This document shows positions 53,901 to 62,287 of a stretch of 64,000 nt of DNA, one piece after another. The position numbers were made by a program, and so were the translations under genes. The stretch is from Pauljensenia sp018375675 (GTDB lineage: Bacteria; Actinomycetota; Actinomycetes; Actinomycetales; Actinomycetaceae): positions 36,979-100,978 of the forward strand of contig JAPWAE010000010.1 in the NCBI GenBank assembly GCA_041432705.1, read 5' to 3'. Position 1 is the first letter of the stretch; every line of letters begins with the position of its first letter. The notes beneath the pieces are model-generated. The model was not told the DNA's origin. It ran no database searches and saw only the letters and a program-made list of their open reading frames with translations.

Positions 53901-53957
53901 CCTCAATGCTCAGTGGCGATCAGCAGCGCGTGACAACTGTCGCCAGCGCACGACAGG

Positions 53958-55400
53958 TCAGTAGTGCACGACCACCGTGTCGCCCATGTCGGTCCAGTCG
54001 TAGATGAACTTCGCGGCGTCGACGGGCATGTTCACGCAGCCGTGGGAGCCACCGTAGCCGCTCCAGCCGAAGGAGGAACGCCAGGGGGCGCCGTGCATCG
54101 CATAGCCACCGCTGAAGTAGGTGACCCACGGGACGCCTTCGGTCTCATACTTGGTGCCGTCGGCGTTCTCGCCGCGCATGGTCTGCACGTCGTACTTGAG
54201 GTACACGTGGAAGGTACCGACAATGGTGGGCGTCTCGGGAGCGCCGGGAACCATGTAGAAGGGGCCGCCGGCAACCTTGCCGCCGACGTAGGCGGTGACG
54301 GAGTTGTCGGTGAGATTAACGTCGACCCACTTCTCGCCTTCGGCTGCTTGGTAGACCAGGTTTTCGGTGCCTTCGGCGACCTGCTTGGTCTCGGAGCCGG
54401 GCTCGACGTCGTCATAGTGGAACAGGCCCTCGTACGCCTTGCCGTCGGTCATGGCGGCGACGACGTCCTTGGTGATCTGCTCGGTGTTGTTGGTCTTGAG
54501 GCCCTTCTTGCCTTCGCGGGCGACGGTCAGGACGTTGCCGGAGGAGTCGACGTTGTCGACGCGGTTCTCGGGCTTGACGTCGGTCTTTGCGGCCAGCGCG
54601 TTGACCCAGTCGGCGACCTTGACGGAGTTGATGGACGGGTCCTCGAGGCTGCCGTCATCCTTGGTGAGGAATTCGACCCACTTGACCTTGTCGGAGCGCT
54701 CGGCGGAGAAGGTGTCGATGCCGTCGGAGATTTCGATGTTCGTCTCGAGGAGGGCGTTGGCCTTCTCGGCGACGGCCTCGGCGTTCTCGGTGGTGATGGA
54801 GGGTTCCATCTCACTCACGCTCACGTCCTGGGTGACGGAGGTGAGGGTGGTGCCCGCCTGCTTGACGGCGGAGGCGACGTCCTCGGTGGACACGCCGTTT
54901 CCGTTCTGCGCGGGGGTGAAGGTGAAGGATTCGCCATCCTCGGCAACAACGACCGCAGCGTCCTTCATTTCCGAGGTGAGGGTCGAGTTCGCGGTCGCGG
55001 CGAGCTTCTTGATGGACTCTTCGCTGACGGTGACGACGGGCTCGATGTCGCGCTTGGAGAAGAGGGCGCTGACGAACGCGGGAAGGGACGTGGAGCCCTT
55101 CATGGCGGCGTCGGCGGTCTCATCGGCCTCGACCGTGATACCTGCTTCGTTGAGCGAGGCCTCGGTGGTCTTGCCTTCGACGGTGAGCGTGACGGTCGTG
55201 GCGTCGGCGCGCTCGTTGACGGCGGCGATCACCTGGTCGCGGGTCATGCCCGCGACGGGTGTGCCGGCGACGGTCGTGCCCGGCAGGGCGCGCCCGGAGT
55301 AGTTGGCCGCATACACGATGCCGGCACAGACGACGAGGAGGACGAGGGCGCTCACGACGCCAATCGCCCATCTGGTTTTCAAGGATAGTTTTTTGAGCAT
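53958..55400 (-). CDS. L,D-transpeptidase (YkuD domain) with PG-binding-type repeats
   Basis: The 480-residue protein has one N-terminal membrane helix (WAIGVVSALVLLVVCAGIVYA), two extracellular alpha/beta repeats of the kind found before actinobacterial YkuD domains (VTLTVEGKTTEASLNEAGI; SFTFTPAQNGNGVSTEDV), and a C-terminal YkuD domain with the catalytic Cys and His in GGSHGCVNMPVDAAKF. It would form 3-3 or lipoprotein cross-links in peptidoglycan. AGGAAACG precedes the ATG; TATACG just upstream could be a -10. Confidence 0.92.
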   Translation of the reverse strand: MLKKLSLKTRWAIGVVSALVLLVVCAGIVYAANYSGRALPGTTVAGTPVAGMTRDQVIAAVNERADATTVTLTVEGKTTEASLNEAGITVEADETADAAMKGSTSLPAFVSALFSKRDIEPVVTVSEESIKKLAATANSTLTSEMKDAAVVVAEDGESFTFTPAQNGNGVSTEDVASAVKQAGTTLTSVTQDVSVSEMEPSITTENAEAVAEKANALLETNIEISDGIDTFSAERSDKVKWVEFLTKDDGSLEDPSINSVKVADWVNALAAKTDVKPENRVDNVDSSGNVLTVAREGKKGLKTNNTEQITKDVVAAMTDGKAYEGLFHYDDVEPGSETKQVAEGTENLVYQAAEGEKWVDVNLTDNSVTAYVGGKVAGGPFYMVPGAPETPTIVGTFHVYLKYDVQTMRGENADGTKYETEGVPWVTYFSGGYAMHGAPWRSSFGWSGYGGSHGCVNMPVDAAKFIYDWTDMGDTVVVHY

Positions 55401-55606
55401 CGTTTCCTATCGTATAACCTCATGCATGCCCACGCGGAAATTCCGTTGAATTTTCAGCTGCGTTCTCTGCCACAAGGAATTGGGCGCATTTTAGCCATTT
55501 CAACCGACAAACGTGATTTTTGCCGCGAGGTCCCTTGCTACCTGCGAGAACGCAAGAGCTTATCCTGGTTGTATATGCGTTCGCCGTCGACTTTGGGAGG
55601 CTCATC

Positions 55607-56929
55607 ATGACTGCGCCGCGACTTCTTGTTGTGCCCGGGGGCACCGCTATCGGTGCGGTCGCTCTGGCGAATGCGTCGATTCATAAGCTCGTCGAGCTCT
55701 ACGAGGAGCGCCAGGCGGATCCGAATCATCCGGCGCCGCACACGGTCGTCGTCCTGCGCGCCCCGGAGGATGTGCCCCCGGCGACGCTGCGTGGATCTGC
55801 GGTGTCCCCTGAGGAGGCTTTCCCGGAGGACCGCTACCCCGGCCTCGCCGAGGCGATCAACGCGGACCCAAATTTCTTCGACGGCATCGACCTGGTTGTC
55901 CCGACGTCGGGGTCGAGCGCGGGCAGCCCGCGCCTCGTTGGCCTGTCGATCGAGGCGCTCATGGCCTCAGCGAAGGCCACCGAGCTGGCCCTGGAGGGCC
56001 CGGGCCGTTGGATTTTGGCGATGCCTGCGCACCACATCGCGGGTGCGATGATCCTGCTGCGCGCGGCGGTCGCGGAGACGAACCCGCAGATCGTTGACAC
56101 GTCCGAGGGCTTCGACCCCCGCGCTCTCCTGCCTGCGATTCAGGGCGCCACGCAGGACGACATGCCCGGCTACCTGTCGCTCGTACCCACCCAGCTCACC
56201 CAGTGCCTCGACGCTGGCGAGGAGGTCGTGGGGCCGATGCGCTCGCTGGCAGCGATCCTCGTGGGTGGGGCGGCGACGAACCAGCAGCTGCTCGCTCGTG
56301 CCACCGAGGCTGGGCTGAAGGTGCGCCTCACCTACGGCATGACGGAGACGGCGGGCGGGTGCGTCTACGACGGCAAGCCCCTGCCGGGCACGTCGGTGCG
56401 CGCGGTGGATTGGGATGGGCGTACGCGCCTGGCGATCCACGGACCGACGCTGATGACTGGCTACCTGGACGCGGAGAGCCCCTTCTTCGACGAGGGCGGC
56501 CACCGTTGGCTGCTCACCGGGGACCTGGGCATTATCCGGGCTTCGGGGACGGTGGAGGTGCGCGGCCGCGCGGACGATGTGATCGTCTCGGGTGGCCTGT
56601 CGATCGCACCGGGGCCGGTGCGCCGCGTGGTGCGTTCATTCGACGGCATTTCGGACGCGTGGATTCTGGGCACCCCGGACGAGAAGTGGGGCCACGTCGT
56701 GACCGCGCTCGTGGTTGTCGATCAGATGCCGTCGGATTCGCTGGAGATGGCGGAGCTCGGCTCGGCGATCCGCGAGCACGCGGCGGCACACATCGGGCGC
56801 GCGCAGGCTCCTCGCCGGGTTGTGGCCGTCGAGGCCCTCCCCTACCTGGGCTTCGACAAGATCGACCGCGCCGCCGCCGCGCAGGCTGCTGCCGAGGCCT
56901 CGGGCACCGAGCGGGAGTGGGTGCGCTAA
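55607..56929 (+). CDS. menE: o-Succinylbenzoate-CoA ligase MenE
   Basis: The 440-residue AMP-forming ligase activates o-succinylbenzoate with CoA. It has the phosphate loop PTSGSSAGSPRLV, LTYGMTETAGGCVYDG for the adenylate site, LLTGDLGIIRASGTVEVRGR with the hinge Asp region, and the late Lys in LGFDKIDRAA. It is short for the superfamily, as MenE often is in actinomycetes. GGGAGG lies 6 nt before the ATG. menA starts 43 bp after it. Confidence 0.92.
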   Translation: MTAPRLLVVPGGTAIGAVALANASIHKLVELYEERQADPNHPAPHTVVVLRAPEDVPPATLRGSAVSPEEAFPEDRYPGLAEAINADPNFFDGIDLVVPTSGSSAGSPRLVGLSIEALMASAKATELALEGPGRWILAMPAHHIAGAMILLRAAVAETNPQIVDTSEGFDPRALLPAIQGATQDDMPGYLSLVPTQLTQCLDAGEEVVGPMRSLAAILVGGAATNQQLLARATEAGLKVRLTYGMTETAGGCVYDGKPLPGTSVRAVDWDGRTRLAIHGPTLMTGYLDAESPFFDEGGHRWLLTGDLGIIRASGTVEVRGRADDVIVSGGLSIAPGPVRRVVRSFDGISDAWILGTPDEKWGHVVTALVVVDQMPSDSLEMAELGSAIREHAAAHIGRAQAPRRVVAVEALPYLGFDKIDRAAAAQAAAEASGTEREWVR

Positions 56930-56972
56930 CCCGCTGCCCGGACCCGCGCCCGCTCCAACTACACTGGTGGGC

Positions 56973-57866
56973 ATGGCTTCCGTTTCTGACTGGATTGAAG
57001 GCGCTCGTCTGCGCACCCTCCCTGCCGCCGCCGCGCCCGTGATTGTGGGTTCTGCGGCCGCGCACTACCTGGGAGGTTTCAGCGCGGCGCGCGCTGCCTT
57101 GGCGCTGCTGGTGGCGCTGGCCCTGCAGGTGGGGGTCAATTACGCGAACGATTATTCGGATGGCATTCGCGGCACGGACGACAATCGCAAGGGTCCGGCT
57201 CGTTTGACGGGCGGCGGCCTCGCCAAGCCGAAGACGGTGCTGGCGGCCGCGCTCAGTTCGTTCGCGGTGGCCGGCGTGGCGGGCCTCGCCCTGGTCGCCG
57301 TGTCGGGTACCTGGTGGCTGATCGCTGCGGGCGCCGCGGCGGTCGTGGCCGCGTGGTTCTACACGGGCGGCAAGCACCCGTACGCCTACATGGGCATCGG
57401 CCTGTCCGAGCTGATGGTCTTCGTGTTCTTCGGTCTCCTCGCGTGCGTGGGCACGACGTGGACGCAGGTGCAGTCGGCTCCGTGGTGGCTGTGGATGAGC
57501 GCGTCAGCGTTGGGCCTCCTGTCGGTGGCACTGCTGATGGCCAATAACATTCGAGATATTCCGACGGACCGCGAGTCGGGTAAGATGACCGCCGCCGTGC
57601 GCCTGGGTGATCGCCCGTCGCGCTGGGTGTTTGCGGCGTGCACGTGGCTTCCGGTCGTCCTCATCATCGTGCTGGGCGTCGCCGTGGGTCTGCACCCCTT
57701 CGCGACGGGCGCGCTGGGCGTGGGCGCGGGAGCGTGGGCGGCCGGCGTGAGTCTGCCGGTCCTCACCGGTGCCTCGGGCCGCGAGCTCATCACGGTGCTA
57801 CGCAACACGGGGTTCTTCACCCTGGCGTGGGCGCTGTTGGCTGCACTCGCGCTGATCCTGTCCTAG
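56973..57866 (+). CDS. menA: 1,4-Dihydroxy-2-naphthoate polyprenyltransferase MenA
   Basis: The 297-residue UbiA-family membrane enzyme joins the naphthoate headgroup to a polyprenyl chain. The two metal-binding motifs are NYANDYSDGIRGTDDNRKGP and DIPTDRESGKMT. About nine membrane helices are predicted. TACACT lies 7 nt before the ATG, and GGTGGG could act as a weak ribosome-binding site. The last codons and stop are part of a 20-bp tandem duplication. Confidence 0.94.
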   Translation: MASVSDWIEGARLRTLPAAAAPVIVGSAAAHYLGGFSAARAALALLVALALQVGVNYANDYSDGIRGTDDNRKGPARLTGGGLAKPKTVLAAALSSFAVAGVAGLALVAVSGTWWLIAAGAAAVVAAWFYTGGKHPYAYMGIGLSELMVFVFFGLLACVGTTWTQVQSAPWWLWMSASALGLLSVALLMANNIRDIPTDRESGKMTAAVRLGDRPSRWVFAACTWLPVVLIIVLGVAVGLHPFATGALGVGAGAWAAGVSLPVLTGASGRELITVLRNTGFFTLAWALLAALALILS

Positions 57867-57890
57867 GAACGCTGATCCTGTCCTAGGAAC
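57851..57890. repeat. Perfect 20-bp tandem duplication at the menA stop codon
   Basis: GCTGATCCTGTCCTAGGAAC occurs twice in succession. The first copy contains the menA stop (TAG). The exact identity suggests a recent slip. Confidence 0.9.
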
Positions 57891-57924
57891 GAGGCCGGGG
57901 AGACCCTGCGCTCCCCCGCCTCGT
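57889..57924. terminator. Bidirectional terminator between menA and the MFS gene
   Basis: ACGAGGC, a C mismatch and GGGGAG (57889-57902) pair with 57911-57924. It lies between converging genes and ends 2 bp before the MFS stop codon. Confidence 0.75.
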
Positions 57925-57926
57925 CC

Positions 57927-59360
57927 TCAGTGCCCGCGACGGTAGAGGTATTCGTGCAGCCAGTCGCCCGCGATGCCGGTCGCTGCCGCAACGACGCAGA
58001 CGAGGGCGATGGCCCGGAAGGCGCCCGAGGCGAGCATCGGCGTGAACACGCCAATGCCGATCGCGGCGCTGCCCTGCATGGCGAGGTCGTTCATGGCGAC
58101 GGCGCGCCCATTCTGGCCGGGCGCAACGGTCGCGAACACGGTGTCGTAGATGGGTGTGAACAGGGCACCGAAGCCCGCGTAGATGAAGCACATGGCTGCC
58201 GTGATAACCCACGGCCCCATGCTCATGCATAGCGCGATGAGGACGGTACCCGTGAGGATGAGGCTGACGCACGCGCGCACGGTGCGGCCGCGCCCGATGC
58301 GGGACATGACGGCTCCCGACGTCATGGCGGCGGCCAGGGCCACGCAGTAGGCGGGCAGAAGACGCACGGACACCTGGGCGGGCGTAAGCCCGTAGTTGGC
58401 GGCACCGATGCCGTTCATGAGGGGTGCGACCGTGAAGTTCATGCAGTAGACAATCACGATGAGGCTGATCGAGCGCGCCCACGGCACGTTCGTAAAGAAG
58501 GATCGCGTGATGAAGGGGGCGCGCGCACGCCCGATGTAGCGCCAGAAGAGGACACCGCCGAGGATGAGGCCGGCGATGAGCCACCAGCGCGGGTTCGCGG
58601 CGACCAGGGTGAGTAGCAGGGCCAGTGAGGAGAAGATCGCGAGGCCCACGACGTCGACGCGCCCGGCGCGGGCACGCGCGGGGACTCGGCGCCCCATGAT
58701 CGGCAGGAACGCAAGGCCTGCCAGGGGAATGAGGAGGAGAAGCGCCCAGTTGATGTCGGCGAGGATTCCACCGGACAGCATGCCGATCGCCGTGCCGCCC
58801 TGGAAGGCTGCGCACATGAGGCCGACGTAGAGGCCTCGTCTCTTCGGGTCGCGAATGGCGGTCGCCAGGATCATGTACGCGGAGGCGGCCGCCTGGTATC
58901 CGAGGGTTTGGAGCGCTCGGGCGACGATGATGCCGACCAGGGACGAGGAGAAGGCGAAGCCGAGCAGGGACCCCGCGACGATCAGGCCGACGCCCACGTC
59001 GACGATGCGACGCAGCGGAATGAAGTCACCAAGGGTCCCGTACAGGAAGCAGGCGACACCGAGGACGATGCCGGGGATCGCCGTGATGAGGCCGGAGGCG
59101 TCCCCCGCGCCGATGTCCTGGGCGACGCGCAGGTAGACCAGGTTGAACCCCTGGAGGGAGACGGTTCCTAGAGCGTAGATGCCGAGAAGCGGCAGGAGCA
59201 CGCGCGCGGGTCCATCCGCGTATTCGCCGTCCGTGGCGACGGTGCGCAAGTTGACCGCGGTGGCCGAGGCATCCCCTCGGATCACCTGTGAAGGTACGGT
59301 GGCAACGCGGCAGGTGGGACCTGCCGCCCGTGATGAGATGAAGAAGCGGAGCGTGCGCAC
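57927..59360 (-). CDS. Major facilitator superfamily transporter
   Basis: The protein has 12 or more membrane helices, including LLPLLGIYALGTVSLQGFNL and the loop motif GTLGDFIPLRRIVDVG after the second helix, typical of drug:H+ type MFS proteins. The substrate is unknown. The true start is unclear: a GTG at 59360 gives 477 residues, a GTG at 59285 gives 452, and neither has a good ribosome-binding site; a TTG further upstream is also open. It is divergent from a sugar-kinase gene with A/T-rich DNA between. Confidence 0.8.
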   Translation of the reverse strand: MRTLRFFISSRAAGPTCRVATVPSQVIRGDASATAVNLRTVATDGEYADGPARVLLPLLGIYALGTVSLQGFNLVYLRVAQDIGAGDASGLITAIPGIVLGVACFLYGTLGDFIPLRRIVDVGVGLIVAGSLLGFAFSSSLVGIIVARALQTLGYQAAASAYMILATAIRDPKRRGLYVGLMCAAFQGGTAIGMLSGGILADINWALLLLIPLAGLAFLPIMGRRVPARARAGRVDVVGLAIFSSLALLLTLVAANPRWWLIAGLILGGVLFWRYIGRARAPFITRSFFTNVPWARSISLIVIVYCMNFTVAPLMNGIGAANYGLTPAQVSVRLLPAYCVALAAAMTSGAVMSRIGRGRTVRACVSLILTGTVLIALCMSMGPWVITAAMCFIYAGFGALFTPIYDTVFATVAPGQNGRAVAMNDLAMQGSAAIGIGVFTPMLASGAFRAIALVCVVAAATGIAGDWLHEYLYRRGH

Positions 59361-59468
59361 GGCGCTTAGTTCACCACAAATCAAACATTTAGTACTATTA
59401 CAGGAAACTAGTGCTCGAATGAAGCTGTACTTAATTCAAGAGGGGCGAACAGACGCGGAGCGCATACC

Positions 59469-59482
59469 GACACGTAAGTGTC
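59469..59482. promoter_or_regulatory. Small inverted repeat between the MFS and kinase genes
   Basis: GACAC-GTAA-GTGTC lies about 60 bp before the kinase ATG in a divergent intergenic region. It could be an operator, but the evidence is only its symmetry and position. Confidence 0.3.
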
Positions 59483-59543
59483 CAAAGCCACAACACGGCA
59501 CCCCTGACGTGGCACAATGAATCATCCCTCGCAAAGGAGCACC

Positions 59544-60449
59544 ATGTCTCGCGTCATCATTGTCGGTTCCATCAACCAGGACGTCACGGTCACCGTCGAC
59601 CGTTTCCCGAGCCCCGGCGAGACGCTCTCGGGCACCTCGCTCACCTACGGCCTCGGCGGCAAGGGCGCAAACCAGGCTGCCGCGGCCGCGCATTCGGGGG
59701 TCCCCGTCTTCTTTGTGGGCGCGGTCGGCGCGGACCCCTCAGGCCAGCGCCTGCGTGCGGATCTGGCGTCTCACGGCGTGGACGTCACCCACCTGCGCGA
59801 GGTCGACGGGCCATCCGGGACCGCGCTCATCACTGTCGCCTCCTCGGGTGAGAACACGATCATCCTCGATGCCGGGGCGAACGCGACCGTAACCGTCGAA
59901 CCCGCCAAGGCCTCGTTGTTCCCCGCCCCCGCCGACGTCGTCGTCCTCCAGGCCGAGATCCCCGCCGAGGCCAACGCCGAAGCCCTCGCATGGGCGCACT
60001 CGTTTGGCGCGCGCGTCCTGCTCAACCTGGCCCCCGCGCGCCCCACCGACGCCGCTTTCATGGCGCGCGTCGACGTTCTCGTCGTCAATGAGACGGAGGC
60101 AGGCCTGACGCTCGGCATGCCCGCCCCCGCCAGCCCCACCGAGGCGATCGGCATCGCGCGGGCACTGCGAGGCCTCGGCCCCAAGCACGTCATGGTGACG
60201 CTCGGCGCGGACGGCGCGGCGTGGGCGTCGGGCAGCGAGGCCGGGCACTGCCCCGCCCTCACCCTCGGCGAGGCCGTGGACACCACGGGAGCCGGGGACG
60301 CGTGCGTGGGCGCACTGGCCGCCGCTATGGCCCTCGGCAAGCCCTTCGCCGAGGCCGTGGCCGACGGAATCCGTGCCGGGTCGACGGCGGTCCTCGCGCC
60401 GGGCGCCGCCCCCTCGTACGCAAACCTCCCCCGCGTCACGCGCGCCTAA
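59544..60449 (+). CDS. rbsK: PfkB-family sugar kinase, probable ribokinase
   Basis: The 301-residue kinase has IIVGSINQDVTVTVDRFPSPGET and GLGGKGANQAAAAA (PfkB signature 1) and DTTGAGDACVGALAAAMALG (signature 2 with the catalytic Asp). These are the forms found in ribokinases. No ribose transporter is adjacent, so the substrate could be another pentose or nucleoside. AAAGGAG lies 6 nt before the ATG. Confidence 0.85.
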   Translation: MSRVIIVGSINQDVTVTVDRFPSPGETLSGTSLTYGLGGKGANQAAAAAHSGVPVFFVGAVGADPSGQRLRADLASHGVDVTHLREVDGPSGTALITVASSGENTIILDAGANATVTVEPAKASLFPAPADVVVLQAEIPAEANAEALAWAHSFGARVLLNLAPARPTDAAFMARVDVLVVNETEAGLTLGMPAPASPTEAIGIARALRGLGPKHVMVTLGADGAAWASGSEAGHCPALTLGEAVDTTGAGDACVGALAAAMALGKPFAEAVADGIRAGSTAVLAPGAAPSYANLPRVTRA

Positions 60450-60526
60450 ACGCCGCACGTCTCCCACCAATTGCTCCGGAAGTGAACGCGCCAGCGTGAG
60501 ACGGCCCACGCCCCTATGCTAGGGGC

Positions 60527-60919
60527 ATGGCCAGGATCGTCTTCGTCGTCGCAATGCTCGCAGTCACCATCTACGCTGCCGCCGACTGGCACCGCACGCC
60601 CGAAGACGAGATGCCCGGAAAGATCGCCAAGCCCATCTGGCTGATGATCATCCTCTTCACCGCGACGATCGCCGCCATCGGTCCCATCGCCTGGCTCGTC
60701 CTGCGGTGGGTATCGCGCGCGGAAAAGAAGCAGACCCGAGCGCCCGAGGCCCCCAAGCGTCCCTCCGCCCCCGACGACGACCCGGAGTTCCTGTTCCGTC
60801 TCGAGCGCGACATCCAGCGTAAGCGCCGCGAGGACGAGCGCCGCGCGCAGGAACAGCGTAAGCACTCCGAGGATGAGGGAAACGACCCCGCCGAGGATTC
60901 CGGCAACGAGGCCAACTAA
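60527..60919 (+). CDS. Small membrane protein with PLDc_N-like domain
   Basis: The 130-residue protein has two membrane helices (ARIVFVVAMLAVTIYAAAD and PIWLMIILFTATIAAIGPIAWLVL) joined by a short loop, the PLD-nuclease N-terminal domain form seen in many small actinobacterial membrane proteins. The remainder is a highly charged, coiled-coil-like tail (RDIQRKRREDERRAQEQRK) ending in acidic residues. Function unknown. TATGCT lies 6 nt before the ATG, so it is probably leaderless. Confidence 0.75.
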   Translation: MARIVFVVAMLAVTIYAAADWHRTPEDEMPGKIAKPIWLMIILFTATIAAIGPIAWLVLRWVSRAEKKQTRAPEAPKRPSAPDDDPEFLFRLERDIQRKRREDERRAQEQRKHSEDEGNDPAEDSGNEAN

Positions 60920-61009
60920 GCGACGCTCACACCATCAGCCGCAGGTTCTACCCTGTCGCGGCGCGACGCTAGGAGACCGGGCCGTTGAGGTCAGCCTCGG
61001 CCAACGCGG

Positions 61010-61678
61010 TCAGCGTCGCAGGTCCGCCTGCGAATCCCCCGGCGTCATATCCTTCGCCATCGCAACGAGGTCCGCTGCAGGCTCCGCGTAGGACGTGCCC
61101 ACAAGCGTCGCACCCGAGAAAATAAACGACGTGATCGACGCAAGCGCACAGTGGCGCGACTTCGGCGCGTGCGCCAGCGGCTGGCCGTTCACGAAGCGCG
61201 TGAGCGTCACGATCGGATTCTGATGGGACACGACGAGCGCCTCACGTCCCCGGGCCTCGCGCAGCGCCGAGGAGAGGGCTGCGCTCATACGTGACGCGAT
61301 ATCCCGATAGGGCTCACCCCACGAGGGACGCAGCGGATTGCAGTAGTACTTGAAGTACTTCGGGTTCGCCAGCATCGCGCGGTTGGTGTTCACCGGCAGC
61401 CCCTCGAAGACGTTGTCCGACTCAATGAGGCGCGGATCCGACTGGATACTCAGGTCGTACGCAGCCGCCGTCGGCGCCGCCGTCAACTGCGCGCGCAGCA
61501 GCGGCGACGAAATCACGCGAGCAATATCCGCACCCGAATCCACCAGATACTCGGCGGCGCGGGCAGCCATCGCGTGCCCCAGCTCCGTCAGCCCAAAACC
61601 GGGCAGTCGCCCGTACAAAACACCGTCGGGATTGTCCACCTCGCCGTGGCGCATAACGTGAATAATGGTGCGGTCCAT
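61010..61678 (-). CDS. Histidine phosphatase (phosphoglycerate-mutase-like) protein
   Basis: The 222-residue protein has the catalytic RHG in HVMRHGEVDNPDGVLYGRLPG, then SSPLLRAQLTAAPTAAA and the second active His in ALVVSHQNPIV. It belongs to the phosphoglycerate mutase-like superfamily, whose members dephosphorylate many substrates, so the reaction here is not known. TATACT lies 8 nt before the ATG. The stop is close to the end of the converging small membrane protein gene. Confidence 0.88.
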   Translation of the reverse strand: MDRTIIHVMRHGEVDNPDGVLYGRLPGFGLTELGHAMAARAAEYLVDSGADIARVISSPLLRAQLTAAPTAAAYDLSIQSDPRLIESDNVFEGLPVNTNRAMLANPKYFKYYCNPLRPSWGEPYRDIASRMSAALSSALREARGREALVVSHQNPIVTLTRFVNGQPLAHAPKSRHCALASITSFIFSGATLVGTSYAEPAADLVAMAKDMTPGDSQADLRR

Positions 61679-61710
61679 GACACCCAAGTATAGGGCCCTG
61701 AATACACGAG

Positions 61711-61734
61711 AGGCCCGACCAAAAGGTCGGGCCT
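61711..61734 (-). terminator. Hairpin after the bS22 gene
   Basis: The perfect 10-bp stem AGGCCCGACC (61711-61720) pairs with 61725-61734 around AAAA. It lies 7 bp beyond the bS22 stop on the minus strand. Confidence 0.75.
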
Positions 61735-61741
61735 CCGCTCG

Positions 61742-61840
61742 CTCACTTCTTGTTGCGACGCTGGTGACGCGTCTTGCGCAGGAGCTTGCGGTGCTTCTTC
61801 TTCGCCATGCGCTTGCGGCGCTTCTTGATGACGGAGCCCA
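61742..61840 (-). CDS. 30S ribosomal protein bS22 (32 residues)
   Basis: The peptide starts MGSVIKKRRKRMAKKKHRKL and ends in RHQRRNKK. It matches the very basic AURKAIP1/COX24-type small ribosomal protein of actinobacteria, known as bS22 in mycobacterial ribosome structures. GGGAGG lies 6 nt before the ATG. It lies just downstream of a small HTH gene on the same strand; the same pair occurs in mycobacteria. Confidence 0.93.
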
Positions 61841-61927
61841 TGGGGTTCCTCCCTCGTAGTGTGTGTGCGGCAGAGGTACTACCGCTGATGGATGATGGGT
61901 GCCCGAGCCGGGCACATCGTGCCTATA

Positions 61928-62146
61928 CTACCCGCCAATGACGCGAGCCTGGTCACCAGAGTGATCTGCCATACCGGCCTGAATCATCTGGGCGACCGCG
62001 GCCTCCGGGACTCGGAAGCTCTTTCCGACGCGAATCGCGGGCATTTCGCCACTGTGAATCAAGCGGTACACAGTCATCTTAGAGACGCGCATGATGTCCG
62101 CCACTTCCGTGACAGTCATAAAGCGCGGCGCCGACTGCTGTTCCAT
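61928..62146 (-). CDS. Small excisionase-type HTH DNA-binding protein
   Basis: The 72-residue protein consists of one MerR/excisionase-like winged helix: FMTVTEVADIMRVSKMTVYR followed by LIHSGEMPAIRVGKSFRVPE. It matches a conserved actinobacterial family near the bS22 gene (for example Rv0500A in M. tuberculosis). The target is unknown; it is probably a chromosomal regulator rather than a phage excisionase, as no phage genes are nearby. GGGAG lies 6 nt before the ATG. Confidence 0.88.
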   Translation of the reverse strand: MEQQSAPRFMTVTEVADIMRVSKMTVYRLIHSGEMPAIRVGKSFRVPEAAVAQMIQAGMADHSGDQARVIGG

Positions 62147-62287
62147 TAATGACTCCCAGATATGCTCGCGAGGCGCGCTAAACCCGATTCGTTCACCGCT
62201 TACGTAGCCTCACGAATATACTACTGCCCAACCGCATGGAAACTGCAACTTTGTCCACTTTTGTTGCAGAGTCGTTAAGGAGCATCG

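Larger units (their letters stand above)
52270..53957. other. Gene-free repeat island 2
   Basis: About 1.7 kb holds no convincing gene. In order: an inverted-repeat element (52442-52547), array II (52612-52835), array III (52861-53066), another inverted-repeat element (53195-53299), 117-bp tandem repeats (about 53320-53765), an ACAGAC microsatellite (about 53833-53855) and a terminator. Open frames across the tandem repeats exist in several phases at once, as expected of G/C-rich repeats. Confidence 0.7.

Noticed and set aside
53064..53906. A 280-residue open frame on the minus strand with a repeated VVLVCPARP sequence
   Set aside because: It runs through the 117-bp tandem repeats and an inverted-repeat element. 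Several frames are open at once, one unit is 118 bp and would shift frame, and there is no ribosome-binding site or recognisable domain.
60963..61019. A terminator from GCGACGCT and AGCGTCGC between the small membrane protein and phosphatase genes
   Set aside because: The 8-bp arms are 41 nt apart and one overlaps the end of the phosphatase gene, so support is weak.
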